In this document: piece by piece, positions 10,094 through 21,326 of the stretch | Position numbering within the stretch: position 1 is the stretch's first letter | Layout of the letters: the number at the start of each line of letters is the position of its first letter | Assembly: GCF_963675165.1 (NCBI RefSeq) | Contig: NC_087377.1 | Span: forward strand, 7,395,122-7,459,121 | DNA from: Halichondria panicea | Lineage: Eukaryota > Porifera > Demospongiae > Suberitida > Halichondriidae | DNA length: 64,000 nucleotides | Direction of reading: 5' to 3' | Notes under the pieces: generated by a model | What the model was told of the DNA's origin: nothing | What the model saw: the letters and a program-made list of their open reading frames with translations, nothing else | Database searches by the model: none | Translations under genes and position numbers: made by a program

Positions 10094-13000
10094 ATGGCTC
10101 ATCTCTCAATCGGCACTATTGGCTCCTTCCAACCCAGCACGGAGGATTGGAAAGCGTATACAGAGCGACTTGAACTCTTTTTTGTCGCTAACAGCATTGA
10201 TGACGCAGGCATACGTCGTGCAACACTTCTCACCGTGTGCGGACCGTCAACGTATGGACTCGTCTGTGATCTCCTTGCTCCCGCAGCTCCTACCGAAAAA
10301 ACATTCGAAGAACTTGTTGCTCTGGTTCAGGAACACCAGCAGCCTACACCCTCACCCATCGTCGAGAGGTACACTTTCTTTACAAGAGTACAACACTCAG
10401 GAGAGACGATCAATGACTATGTGGCCCAGCTCCGCAAGATTGCTAAACACTGCCAGTTTGGCGAAACCCTCAACGACATGCTCCGAGACCGTATTGTTTG
10501 TGGATGTCGAGATAAGAAGCTCCAGTACAAGCTTTTGGCTGACCTTGACAGCGCTCTGGCTGTTGCAAAGGCATCGGAACTAGCTGATCGTGGCACCAGA
10601 AATCTCTCTGGACAGGACGCGTCTGTAAACCGTCTATTGGACAACCGTCGACGCAAGCCTCCACCCCCTCGGGAGAAACCTCCCTCAATTGGCCCAACAC
10701 AACCGTGTTTTCGTTGTGGTGCAGCTCATCCGGCAACTACGTGCAAGTTTCGCACAAGCACTTGTCACTACTGCAAGAAGCAAGGGCATATCTCAAAGGT
10801 CTGCAGAAAGAGAACAAGAGACTCAAAAGCAGACAAAACTGCATCTAGATCTACTAACCAGCTGACTGGTTCTGATGATGATGAGGAGGACACAGATGAG
10901 TACAGCTTGTTCTACTCCTCCGCTGGCCGCACTCAGCCAATCACTGTACCTGTTACTCTCAATGGACTGGATACGACCATGGAAATTGACACAGGTGCAG
11001 CCCTCTCTGTGATGAATGAACACACATACCGATCGCTGTGGCCTAAACGGCTCAAACCCACTTCAATCCGACTCAAGACCTACACTGGTAAGCACATTGT
11101 GGTAAAGGGCATAATTCGTGTGCACGTTCTGTACCAAGCACAGCAGGCTGAATTGGATCTCCTTGTTGTCGCTGGCAAGGGACCCTCCTTGCTTGGACGA
11201 GACTGGCTAAGACTGGATTGGCACAGCATTAAATACTCAACAATCGTGGCCGACGATCTCCAAGAGATCTTGGACAAGCATTCCACAGTGTTTGGGAAGG
11301 ACCTCGGGCACATCAAGGATGCTCCTGCCACTATTCATATTGATCCAGCGCACAAACCTCGATTTTGCAAGGCCCGTCCTGTTCCCTACTCTCGCTGCTC
11401 GAAGGTGGAGAAAGAAATTTCACGTCTTAAAGAACAAGGCGTTATTGAACCGGTGAAGTTCTCCGATTGGGCAGCTCCTGTCGTACCGGTGGTCAAGAAG
11501 GATGGCTCTATCCGACTGTGCGGTGACTACAAGGTTACTGTCAACACTGTGGCTAAACCTGACACTTACTTACCCTCTACCTCGCATTGAGGACATCTTT
11601 GCCTCTCTGGCAAATGGTAAATCATTTACTAAGTTAGACCTTGCACACGCCTACCAACAGATCTCACTGACGGAGGAATCCAAGGTCCTGACTACTGTCA
11701 ACACTCACAAGGGTCTCTTTCAGTACAACCGTCTACCGTTTGGGGTCTCAGCTGCTCCATCGATATACCATGGAGAGCCTCATGCAGGGTCTACCTCACG
11801 TAGTGGTGTATGTTGACGACATCCTCGTGACAGGATCCACTGAAGAAGAGCACCTCCGCACTCTAGAAGAAGTCCTAGACAGACTTGAGAAGGCCGGAGC
11901 TCGCCTGAAACGTGAGAAATGCAGATTCATGCTTCCCATGGTGGAGTACCTAGGTCACCGGATCTCTGCTGACGGTCTCCAGCCCACGGACACAAAAATC
12001 AAGGCATTGAAACAAGCACCCATTCCCCGGAATGTTACTCAGCTGAAGGCATTTCTAGGCCTCCTGAATTATTATGGCAAGTTTGTGCCAATCTGCTCGC
12101 CCCCCTTCACAGGTTACTACGGAAGGCTACTGCCTGGATTTGGGGCCCTGATCAGCAGAAGGCGTTTGACCAGGCCAAGCAAACGTTGACATCAGACAGA
12201 GTCTTAGCACACTATGACCCATCTCTACCTCTCATCTTGGCATGTGATGCCTCGCCGTATGGAGTTGGAGCTGTGCTCTCTCATCGTTTCCCGGACGGCA
12301 CCGAGAAACCTGTGGCCTTCATATCCCGCTCACTTGGTCCGGCTGAAAAGAAATACTCCCAGCTGGACAAAGAGGGGTTAGCTATTATTTTTGGTGTTAC
12401 ACGTCTCCACCAATATCTGGTTGGCAGACAGTTTACCATATTGTCTGACCACAAGCCCCTGCAGCACCTATTCAAAGAGAACGCAGGTGTTCCTGTCCTC
12501 ACCTCAGCTCGACTTCAACGATGGGCACTCATCCTAGGCGCGTACAGCTACACGATCGAGTACAAGCCAAGACCAGACCATGCCAATGCTGATGTCTTCA
12601 GTCGTCTCCCCCTCCCAGAATGTGCTACCGAAGTACCGACCCCTGGAGAGAATATCCTGGCTATCAGCATGCTGGAATCCCTACCAGTCACGGCAAAAGA
12701 AATCACATCCTGGACAGAGAAGGATCCGGTCCTCTCTCGAGTTCGCCGTATGCTTGCTTCTTGCTGGAGAGACAACACCGACGCAGAACTCAAACCCTAC
12801 CAGCAACGACACACTCAACTTAGCCTCCACGATGGCTGTGTCATGTGGGGAAGTCGCGTGGTTATCCCACCTCCAGAAAGGGAGAGAATTCTCGAGGAAC
12901 TTCATGAAGGACACCCGGGCATCTCGAAAATGAAGAATCTCGCCCGATGTTTTGTATGGTGGCCCGGAATGGACAAAGCACTCGAAGAGAAAGTCAAGCT

Positions 13001-13947
13001 GTGTGACGCCTGCCAGCGAACCAGGAAACTCCCTCCAGTGGCACCGATTCAACCCTGGGAATGGCCAGAACGCCCCTGGGCTAGGCTGCACATCGACTAC
13101 GCTGGCCCTCTTCTCGGACACATGTTCTTGGTCGTAGTAGACGCCCACTCGAAGTGGATGGAGGTGAAAGCTGTACGGCACGCTACCACGGCTACTACCC
13201 TCACTGAACTCAGGTCGATCTTCGTGACTCACGGCATACCTGAATTGCTCGTGTCAGACAACAGATCAGTATTCACCAGTGCTGAATTCAAGGACTTTGT
13301 AAAAACACAAGGAATTCGACACACTACCTCAGGACCATACCACCCCTCAACAAATGGATTGGCAGAACGAGCCGTCCAAACCTTCAAGGCTTACATGAAG
13401 AAAGCCCCTGATGCCCCACTCAGAGACAACCTATCTCAGTTTCTCTTTCAGTACAGAATGACGCCGCACTCCACAACAGGCATCTCCCCATCTGAGCTAC
13501 TACTGAATCGCCGACCTCACTCTAAGCTTGACCTAGCTCCTGACTCAGAAAGTTCGCGCAAAACAGCTGAAGCAAAAGATTGGTCATGATCAGCATGCTG
13601 TGGCTCGAAAGTTCGATGTTGGAGACAATGTCTATGTTTGTGATCTGCCCTCCAAGAAGGACTGGGTTCCCGGCACAATTGAAAGTACAGCTGGCCCTCT
13701 GTCTTTCAACGTTACCCTGATGACTGGTCAGACGTTTCGTCGACACGCAGATCATCTTCGCCCCCGCTCTACAGTCGAACAACAACCCCTGACTGATTGG
13801 ACCGATATACCAGAACTAGATCATGATACCGAAACACCCGACTTGAACTCTGAACAATCACCACCACCACCAACTGGCTCGACACTAGTTGGTCAGCTCG
13901 AGCGACAACCGCTCCAGACTAACTTGTGGACCATTACTAGTTTGTAG
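10094..13947 (+). pseudogene. Gag-Pol of gypsy element 3, frameshifted
   Basis: The first frame, 10094-11590 (498 codons), holds gag, two zinc knuckles (CFRCGAAHPATTC, lacking the usual glycine spacing, and CHYCKKQGHISKVC), protease (MEIDTGAALSVM) and the start of reverse transcriptase. It is broken by a frameshift at about 11570. The RT then continues in 11502-11816 (TKLDLAHAYQQ; LPFGVSAAPS), breaks again near 11760, and continues in 11740-12189 with the catalytic box YVDD. A break near 12105 leads into 12186-13589 with RNase H (ACDASPYGVGAVLSH; LSDHKPL) and integrase (HEGHPG; CDACQR; VVDAHSKW; VSDNRSVF; STNGLAERAV). In the second catalytic motif DNG is changed to DNR. A last shift near 13575 leads to the C-terminal module ending at 13947. 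At least four indels make it inactive. Confidence 0.9.
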
Positions 13948-13984
13948 TGAGTTATTTTATATGTTGATGTAACGCTTCCATCTA

Positions 13985-14081
13985 GTAGGGGAGGAAGTGT
14001 AGTAATGTACATAGTGTAGTTGTGTTAATTAACTCATGTCCTGTGGTTAACTTTACTTCCTGTATTGTACTTTTCTGTTAT
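13985..14081 (+). repeat. Polypurine tract and truncated 3' LTR of element 3
   Basis: Matches the first 84 or so bases of the 5' LTR apart from a short deletion, then diverges after CTTTTCTGTTAT. Confidence 0.8.
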
Positions 14082-14106
14082 CTCTTTCCTTGGCAATCTG
14101 TTGTAG

Positions 14107-14192
14107 AAATTACAACAACGGTAACGAATCGTTATGATGAATTAGATGAAGTTGTATGTGAGCTCCTCCCTGACAAACAAACTGTAGTCTAG
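14107..14192 (+). pseudogene. Possible terminal exon of a receptor-like gene
   Basis: After an acceptor-like TTGTAG the sequence is open for 28 codons to a TAG, in phase 1, the same phase as the tail exons of the intact receptor gene. It includes the acidic tyrosine segment NRYDELDEV. Resemblance to the receptor tails is only in style, so it may be chance. No matching upstream exon was found. Confidence 0.25.
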
Positions 14193-15059
14193 GTAACGGC
14201 CTTATCAGTCAAGTAGGCTAAAAATCTGTGTCCTTTGATGATGTAAGCTTTGATGTCTCTTTGTGCATATGTAGTTAAAAAAAAAAAAAAAAAAACCTTT
14301 GACTAGCTAGGAAGAGTAGCAGTAGTAGTAGGAAGAGTAGCAGTAGTAGTAGCAGTGCAAGCAGGACTAGACTAGATTAAAAAGTTGGTGGAACGAATAG
14401 CTGGCCTTTCTCTAAGCCACAAAACTGAGCAAGAAGCTGAAGAAGCAGCTAGACCGCAGAGACATGTACCTAGCCTTGAGAATTGGGAGGCGTGGCTCAA
14501 CTAGTTAGCCCAGCCCAGAGGAATTGTTACCGTAGGTACTGAACAACCGTAGTACGTAGAAGTAGGGCTACCCCTGGCTTTACTGAATTAACTAGCTGTG
14601 TCTGCTGTCTAGTTGGACCAGATTTAGTTAGATAATGAGGTAGAGAATAGTTGAGCGGTGCTGTGTGTAGCTTGAACTGTACTGGCTGGCAAGAATCTAG
14701 TAAGCACCCTATGCACTGATAACTCGTCAGAATGGAGGTATGTTCTAGGGATCTGGACAGCTGTACATCCAAAGGAGCCAGGGAGTGCCAATCATCTTCT
14801 CCCAGTCTCTGACACGCTAAACAAAACGAGCTAGAACTTAGTCTCGAATACCCGCCTCAACCTAAAAGCTGAGCTTTTAGGTTGAGGCGGGTATTCGAGA
14901 CTAGCTAGAACTGGGAGTCCCAGCTAGAATTGCTAGCCGGATCTAGACTAATAGAATGACATGGAGGCGTGGTGAGGCCGGATCCACACTAATTGATCGA
15001 CCTAAAGACGCTCCTGTTCCAGACTTTCACGAATGGTAAGGAAAGGGTTAACGTGAGAG
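14193..15059. other. Non-coding, with poly(A) tract, AGT-rich repeat and a 63-bp palindrome
   Basis: An A-run of about 20 lies at 14277-14296 and an (AGT/AGC)n tract at about 14324-14358. A near-perfect palindrome occupies 14840-14902. No gene is supported. The A-run could mark a retroposed 3' end. Confidence 0.55.
14840..14902. repeat. Perfect inverted repeat, 31-bp arms, 1-base spacer
   Basis: The left arm begins AGTCTCGAATACCCGCCTCA (14840-14870), the spacer is G at 14871, and the right arm is 14872-14902. It could extrude as a cruciform or transcribe as a hairpin. Confidence 0.92.
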
Positions 15060-15172
15060 AAGGGGGCGTCTCGCTTGCGAGAGGAGGGAGCATCTGGCTT
15101 GTGAGGAGAGGGCGTCTGGCTTGTGAGCAGAGGGGGCGTCTGGCTTGTGAGAGGAGGAAGCGTCTGGCATGC
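15060..15172. repeat. GC-rich minisatellite, four units of about 30 bp
   Basis: Repeated words GGCGTCTGGCTTGTGAG with GAGAGG/GAGCAG spacers. It replaces the expected continuation of the integrase-like frame on the minus strand. Confidence 0.75.
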
Positions 15173-15399
15173 ATGGCAATCTTCGAGGATTCTTGATTTC
15201 TCCTCATCGCTGCGCACACATATCCTCCAGTCAGCTGCATCAGCAGCTTTGGTGTGCTTCTTGTAATAGAGGCTACCATTTTCAAACTTAAAGTTCTGCC
15301 TGCATTTTCTTCTAAAGTTTGCCTTCTCTGTTTTGCTGTTCTAGTAGGAGGGTATTCTCCTTTTCGTAAATAGTTTTCAATCTCTTGTAAATTCTCCAT
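15173..15399 (-). pseudogene. Integrase-like protein, N-terminal fragment (KRAB-A/GIN-like)
   Basis: The minus strand starts MENLQEIENYLRKGEYPP at 15399. After a one-base frameshift it continues ANFRRKCRQNF, FENGSLYYKK and RSDEEKSRILEDCHA. This pattern (YL..G.YP, RR...F, G.LYYK, EEK..IL..CH) is the segment just before the zinc-binding domain of the gypsy-integrase-related proteins abundant in sponges and cnidarians. The zinc-binding and DDE domains do not follow; the frame runs into the minisatellite. I interpret a truncated, frameshifted gene or a single surviving exon. Family assignment is from memory of the pattern. Confidence 0.5.
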
Positions 15400-17151
15400 T
15401 TCTTGCTGCCTTCTTCAAATGACATGACTGTGAACGATCACTGGTTTTATACTATAGATCTAGCTGTCACTTGCTGTCAACTACAGGATGGAACAATTAA
15501 CCTTGCAACTTTGCTCTTCACACATGTAGATCTATAGGTCTACATTCCAGCTGTTACTTGCTGTCTACTACAGGATGAACACTTGCTTCATTGCTACCTT
15601 GCTACTACTAACCTTGCTCTTCTTCATTCTCTACTATGAGGAGTGCATGAATGCATGTAGATCTACTCCTGCTACTATATACCGAAGTTACATAGATGGA
15701 AACAGGTCACATTGGCGGGAACAAACATGTGCATAGGGGAGTCATTCACTCCTGGGGGAGTCACCCACACCTTAGGCAGGAATGACCGGGGGTCATTCCT
15801 CTGACAGCGGCACTAATTAAATTAAGCTATAGGCCAATTTAGTAGAAATGAAAAACATGGGCAAAAAATTTTTTTTCACAGGTGCTAACTTCAGCCCTTC
15901 CTCTTACCTACCTGTAAAAATTTGGCTCTCTACGAAGCTTTAAACAGGTCAAGCCCGGAGTTGAAGAAACTCACCGCACGTTCATTTTTTACAATGAAAT
16001 TTACTGTCTACGCGAGGGGAAATTCCCTATTATTGTTAATTATTTTTAACAAAAAAAGATTACAACTTGTACAGGACTATTTTATCAGCCCAGTACTTAC
16101 AATCATCAAGAGGAGTCAGGTATATTATAGCTCCACTTCTTAACAAACATAATTTAGCAACAAAAATTCATTAGAAAGAGCAGCTATCTAGCTAGCTAGC
16201 TTGGCGTAGATCCACTCTTGTTTCTTTAGATGTATGTATCCCGTGCCACTTGTCTTCATAAACCCTCCATAACAACCTACAGATAAGTAGTAAGTTAAGA
16301 TAGACACAATATCAATGTCACTTACATTCTAGCCAATAGACTATTGTTTCTCAGGCCTCCGACACTCGCAACGCCTGGGGGAACCATCCATATAAATGTT
16401 ATAGGACAATTTCACAGGGTTTCCTGGGCTCTCCAAGATGTGATCACTCATCCCATCAGGCCTGCTAATACTAAGCACAATGGCAGTGATACCAATACTA
16501 AATTAAAGGAGGAAAGCTTCTTGTAAGGCTAATAATAAGTTGGATCTAGCATATAGACGAATACTAAGTGAAAGGCCACCTATAATAGATCAGACAGGCT
16601 TCCTTAAGCTTTATGAAGAACAGAGACACTTTTTGTAGGCTCCATACAAGTGAGCGATCTATTATAAGACTGATACATGACACAGAAAGTAAGTACAAGC
16701 TGATAACAAGACATGAAAGCTACCATTGGAGCGACGGGAGTCTTTGTCTTTTTATTTCTTCGAAGATCCTTCCTAGATGCCAAGCAATCCAGCTACATAG
16801 CTATACTAGCTAGCTAGAGAGTCCTAGAATGCCTAGCCTTCATCTAACTAACTCGTCTTCTCCAGAAAATCTTTTACTAAGCTTTATGAGTATACGGAAG
16901 TGCCCGGAAAGCAATAATTGACTTCAATTATTCATGACGTTTGAGCGTCATCTGCTCAAGAGGGCGTTGCAATACTTTGTAGCGTTCCCTCGAACATATC
17001 TCAGGATAGAAAATAGCTAGGAGGTCGATCTTACGCTTTATCGGATTCAACAATAATAATAAACTCTGGTATACCCGCGTTAAGGGGTGTTTTCCTAGGC
17101 CCTGTCACATATTCTGTCCAGGCGGCGCAAGGATTTGAGTGTGAACAGCAG
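15400..17151. other. Intergenic region, no gene seen
   Basis: Low-complexity and AT-rich stretches with CTAGCTAGCTAG runs (about 16188-16200 and 16805-16815). A local repeat (ATTCCAGCTGTTACTTGCTG type) occurs near 15460 and 15545. Short frames here have no recognisable domain. Confidence 0.5.
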
Positions 17152-17374
17152 CCCTGGTGTTAGCCTCGACTCCAGCCCCTTGAATAGTGGGCCTGGTATT
17201 TACTGTTGGCGCGTGGGTGGACAATTAATTTATTATTTACCGTATTTTATCTCATTGAACGTTAAAACAGTAATTGTGATAAAGAACAGAAAAAAGAAAA
17301 AGGAGAGGCTACCTCTCTGTATATACTGTAGATAGAGACAGCTAAGTAAAACATCAGCTCTGTAGATTTATTCA

Positions 17375-17665
17375 TTAACTTGAGGCTCGGATCGGATACA
17401 CACTCAGGCGACAAGTTAATCTCATAAGAAATTAGTTAAACCTGTGAGTAAAAAATAAATGTGGATAAGTACAGTGGCTGTGACGTAACATAATGTGAGG
17501 ACTACTTATTGATTTACACAATAGATTTACCATTGAAAGCACTATCCATTAATACACACTCAAGCAACAAGTCCGGATACACACTCAAGCAACAAGTCCC
17601 TCGGATCGGATACACACAAGTCCCTCGGATTGTAAACACATTCAGGCCACACAGTTCTCGGATCA
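17375..17665. repeat. Degenerate tandem repeat
   Basis: Imperfect units built from the words GGATACACACTCAAGCAACA and AGTCCCTCGGATCGG. Spacing is irregular. Confidence 0.55.
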
Positions 17666-17689
17666 GATACCACATACTTACTCTGTGAC

Positions 17690-18060
17690 CAATTTTCGGC
17701 AAATGTCACAACAATACTTCCTTCCAGAGCTAGAGAGAATGGCACTGAACGTCGAACAGACACACCAACACTTTGAAGATGGCTTCACTCAGAGAAACAA
17801 GAGGAGAAATCACCATCACAACACTTCTTTCAGAGAGAGGTGCACTGGTCCTGTCAAGCTTCACATCAATCAAGAAAGGGAGTGTCTGGAAAGCAGATGG
17901 ACTTGCTCTGGGACTTGCCATAGCCGGTCGGTACGGTACCCACATAAACACCAGCGTACATACACTTCAACGCCTCCAGCTGCTTGTCTTTCAAGACTAG
18001 ACCTGGTTTTCCAACACAGGATAACGCGTACGCAAGAGCAGAAGAGAAGGTAGCAGCCAT
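17690..18060 (-). pseudogene. RecQ-like DNA helicase fragment, frameshifted
   Basis: The minus strand starts at 18060. The first frame contains KDKQLEALKCMYAG followed by VPTGYGKS: the Q-type segment and the Walker A motif of RecQ-family helicases. After a frameshift the next frame reads QTLPFLID and VVMVISPLVSLSEA, corresponding to the segment after motif I and to motif Ia. DEAH box and later motifs are missing. RecQ helicases unwind DNA with ATP; this piece cannot. It lies entirely inside the 9-bp-TSD transposon, with its 5' end near the CCG foldback. A captured host fragment is the simplest reading. Confidence 0.65.
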
Positions 18061-18072
18061 TACACAACTTGG

Positions 18073-18816
18073 TATGAGAGGTGAATAGTGCCAAAAGAAA
18101 ACGAATTTGCTGTGTTAGGAGGCGGCGGTGTTTACTTGGTGGCGGCTTAACCTCGAGGGTGGCGGCAGGTGTCAGTTGTTGGCGGCGGCTTAACCTCCAG
18201 GGTGGCGGCGAGTGTCAGTTGGTGACGGCAATGTGGTTGGTGGCGGCGGCTTAGCCTAGAAAATGTAAAGGCCAGCCGTGAAGTTAGAACCACTTGACCT
18301 TAGCTAATAGAGAAACAGAGGGTTGCTCCTGTGCTAGCTAGCCTCGAGACCATGAGCAGCCTGATATCAGGTCAGGGCTAGAGCAACTGTGGTCTTGACC
18401 ACTCCACAATCCCTCCCAAACACTAAAAACAAGCTTGAGAAGTAGTCTGCCAATAATTAGTTAATTAAAGGTCAAGTGGTCCAACATTATCTTATTCACA
18501 TCCACACATTAATATATTCGAGGCTAAGCCGCCGCCACCAAGTAAACACCCGACATAACCTCGAGGTTAAGCCGCCGCCGCCACCGTAGATAGAGTCTCT
18601 ACACTCTCATGCCGCCACCAAAAAACACCAGCCGCCACCATAGATAGAAGAAGGAAACAGCCTCCGCCACACTCGAGGTTAAGCCGCCGCCACCTTCGAA
18701 GTTAAGCCGCCGCCAGCAAGTAAACACCCGCCGCCACCTTCGAGGTTATGCCGCCGCCACCAAACAAACACCCCCCTCCTAAAAACATCCTCCTTTTGGC
18801 ACTACTCACCCCTCAT
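18073..18816. mobile_element. CCG-rich foldback element, about 744 bp
   Basis: The ends are inverted copies: ATGAGAGGTGAATAGTGCC and GGCACTACTCACCCCTCAT. A 7-bp direct repeat AACTTGG flanks it (18066-18072 and 18817-18823). Both arms contain degenerate minisatellite units GGTGGCGGCGGCTTAACCTC (left) and the complement (right), with an AT-richer centre (18290-18520). The same right end and CCGCC units recur at 63330-63456. Confidence 0.75.
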
Positions 18817-19020
18817 AACTTGGGGCTAGATTTCTTTTTTCAATGACATCATTATAAATGAAACGGATATCAATGTTTTACAAACTAATGCGGAATAAGA
18901 ATACTGATAAATATACTGCAATTTACGATTACCCAGATTCTGGGTAATTCTGGCGCATGCGTAAACAGTGTATACCAGGCCGTCTTTCTCAGCGGCCTGG
19001 AATCGAGGCTACCCTGGTGT

Positions 19021-20236
19021 GAACGAGCTATCTTTTCCTAGTTGTCTTCTTGTTATGCCTCGAGGCGTAGCCGCACGAGGGATACGGTAAAGCTGACTGT
19101 GTGTGTGTCTGTGTGTGTGTGTATTCCAGCTATAACTGCTCAACGGTTGCAATGTAACGAAAACTAACAGCTTCTATAGGCTTCTAGCCACGTTCTCTTG
19201 GATTTTGATTCGTGGATTAGCAAACTAAAGCTTCTTTCTCGAGTTATGGCTAGTTTGACTCACATTGAAGGCTGTTGCAGTCTCTTCAGAATCTTTCATA
19301 GCATCATCTGTCCGCACAAACTTTCTATTCAACATATGAGTTGGCCTTGCACTAAAGCACTAGCTTTTTGTTAGCTACAATACTCAGAAAATATCTTTTA
19401 AAACAGCTAGCTAGCATTAGCCATTTGTGAAATTGATCTCTTTGGACACACCCTTTAATTATTCCTGTGGATGTAATGCGCATGCGCGCTCATTCCCCAT
19501 GTGTGAGAAAATAATATCCCAAGATCCTCCTGGCAGAATCATCTTTGTCTTGAGGGCCTGGTATATAAGCCACAAAACACTACCATATAACAATATAGAT
19601 AACAATATGCATGTACACAGGTCTTTTCTTCTTAGATATTATATACACTGAACTACAGATCCTGGAAGAATCAATTTTCTTCTTTCTTGAGATCCTGGTA
19701 AGCCACATAATACAACAATAGATGCATGTAAATAAGTCTTTTCTTCTCAGTGACTTTATATAGATAAGCTAACTTTAATACTAATATAACACTCTAATAC
19801 TTTTAAGCGAAAGCAAAAACATGGCGAGAGGCATTAGCACAGCGCCAGCTTGAACACTAGTTTGAATAGTGTTGCTATGTGGTAGTCATTCAGCTTGATG
19901 CATAGCAACCAGTCAGCCAATCAGATGGGACATATATATCAATTAATGCACAGTGCCTCGGGGTTTATGACAGTAAAACACACCTCCCCCTCGGGCTTAC
20001 GCCCTCGTAGTCGGGAGGTTTACTGTCATAAACCCCTCTACACTGTACATTAACTTCTAGGTCGGGGGGGGCCTAACAGGGAGGGCCCAAAATTTTATGA
20101 CACCGGCCCCCTCAGCTGCTGTTAGTGCAGTGTCACATGAAAATGAATAATTATAGGAATATCACATGTTCTACAAGGATAATGAATCAGCTTGCCCGGC
20201 GCCGGTGCCCATATCATCCGAGTATATATCTAGATC
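19021..20236. other. Repeat-rich intergenic region
   Basis: Near 19056 a segment starting TGCCTCGAGGCGTAGCCGCA, with a GT-rich microsatellite (19098-19122), resembles the element at 57549. A small foldback lies at 19949-20047. No gene seen. Confidence 0.5.
19949..20047. repeat. Short foldback element
   Basis: Arms GGGGTTTATGACAGTAAA (19960-19977) and its complement (20019-20036), with partial outer pairing ACAGTG/CACTGT and inner pairing ACCTCC/GGAGGT. Confidence 0.75.
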
Positions 20237-21326
20237 TCAGAGGAGGTACGACACGCGGTTAAGCTCACGTGACTGCTATTTCTTGATTGAAGGCAAGAAA
20301 GACAAAGAAGTCGTTAACAAACTTAACACATTCCAATCTTACATAGAAACCAAATCTTTCGATTTAGTATGCATAACTGAAACATGGCTGTACCAGATGA
20401 TTAAAGACGCCCAAATTTTGTCTCCAAACTACACAATCTACAGAAGGGATCGTATCTCCCGTGGTGGTAGGGTTCTAATCGCTGTTTCGTCTCACATACC
20501 TTCACAAGAAATTCCTACATGTTCGATTACATCTGTGGAAATGGTCACAGTTAAGATTTTTGCCCAACCAATATTTTATATCTGCTGTGTATATATCCCC
20601 CCAAATTGTGAGGAATCTTATCAACAACAACTAATTATGGAATTGAGAAACCTCCCATCAGACTATGATTTAATAATTACTGGTGACTTCAATGCCCCGG
20701 ACATCTGCTGGCCCTCACTTTCTGCCCATCAGTCATTCTCCAAAGATATCTGCAACATTTTCTTCTCTTTAAATCTCCTACAACTAATCAATTCACCAAC
20801 ACATGTGTGTGGCAACACACTAGACATAGTGGCCACAAACACTCCGGATAGGCTGAGGAATGTCATAGTGGACGATAAAAACAAGTTTTGTTGCTCTGAC
20901 CACCACTTCATCTCTTTTGGCATTGCCATCAGACATACTCAAGCTAGACCAGTGAAACCAAGAAAGATCCAACTGTATTCAAGGGCAGATTTCCCAAGTA
21001 TGGACACTCACATAACTAATTACCTATCAATGCATCCTTGCCCAGCACAAATTGACCCTTTTTGGAGTTTGATAACAAGCGCCTTATCTTCTGCTTGCCA
21101 GCTCTACGTGCCATCTATCACAATACCAAGAAAGAATCTCCCAAAGTGGTTTGATGGTGAAGCTAGGCATCTCCTTAAACAAATCCATACCATAAAACGC
21201 TCTGTTAAACGGAAGTGCACGGTGGCTAAGCAAAGAAAGCTTAACCGTCTGGAAGAAGAACTTACTAACAAACTAATCTCGGGTAGGCGTCGCTATGAAG
21301 AAAAACTTATCCAGAAAGATCTCTGA
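20166..21326 (+). pseudogene. APE-type endonuclease domain of the non-LTR element
   Basis: A frame of 386 codons. From about residue 40 it matches the endonuclease/exonuclease/phosphatase fold of LINEs: ITETWL, GGRVLIAV, YIPPN, ITGDFNAPDICW, SDHHFISF. The first ~40 codons come from the flanking DNA element, so the proper N-terminus with the first catalytic residues is absent. The frame ends at 21326 by a frameshift into the RT frame. Confidence 0.8.

Larger units (their letters stand above)
9754..14081 (+). mobile_element. Ty3/gypsy LTR element 3, 3' LTR truncated
   Basis: The 5' LTR is 9754-10048 (starts TGTAGTAATG, ends ACATAACA). The primer-binding site TGGCGACGAGGAT is at 10051-10063, two bases after the LTR and identical to that of element 2. 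A polypurine tract (AGGGGAGGAAG, 13987-13997) precedes the 3' LTR, which matches the 5' LTR only from 13998 to about 14081 and then stops. gag and pol lie between, in four or more frames. The missing LTR end means no target duplication can be checked. Confidence 0.9.
17161..19011. mobile_element. Mutator-like TIR transposon, 1851 bp, 9-bp target duplication
   Basis: The left end is TAGCCTCGACTCCAG and the right end CTGGAATCGAGGCTA; inverted similarity continues inward for about 50 bp (GGCCTGGTAT...ACTGTT). Both sides carry the 9-bp direct repeat CCCTGGTGT (17152-17160 and 19012-19020). The same ends with another 9-bp duplication bound the 78-bp element at 48566-48643. A 9-bp duplication is typical of Mutator-like elements. 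Inside are a degenerate tandem repeat (17375-17665), a frameshifted RecQ-like helicase fragment and a CCG-rich foldback. No transposase is present, so it is non-autonomous. Confidence 0.8.

Noticed and set aside
9883-10173. Frames overlapping the LTR at 9754-10048 as host genes
   Set aside because: They lie in the LTR and primer-binding site of element 3.
17685-18053. Plus-strand frame of 122 codons as a gene
   Set aside because: It is the antisense of the RecQ-like fragment; the minus strand carries TGYGKS and ISPLVSL.
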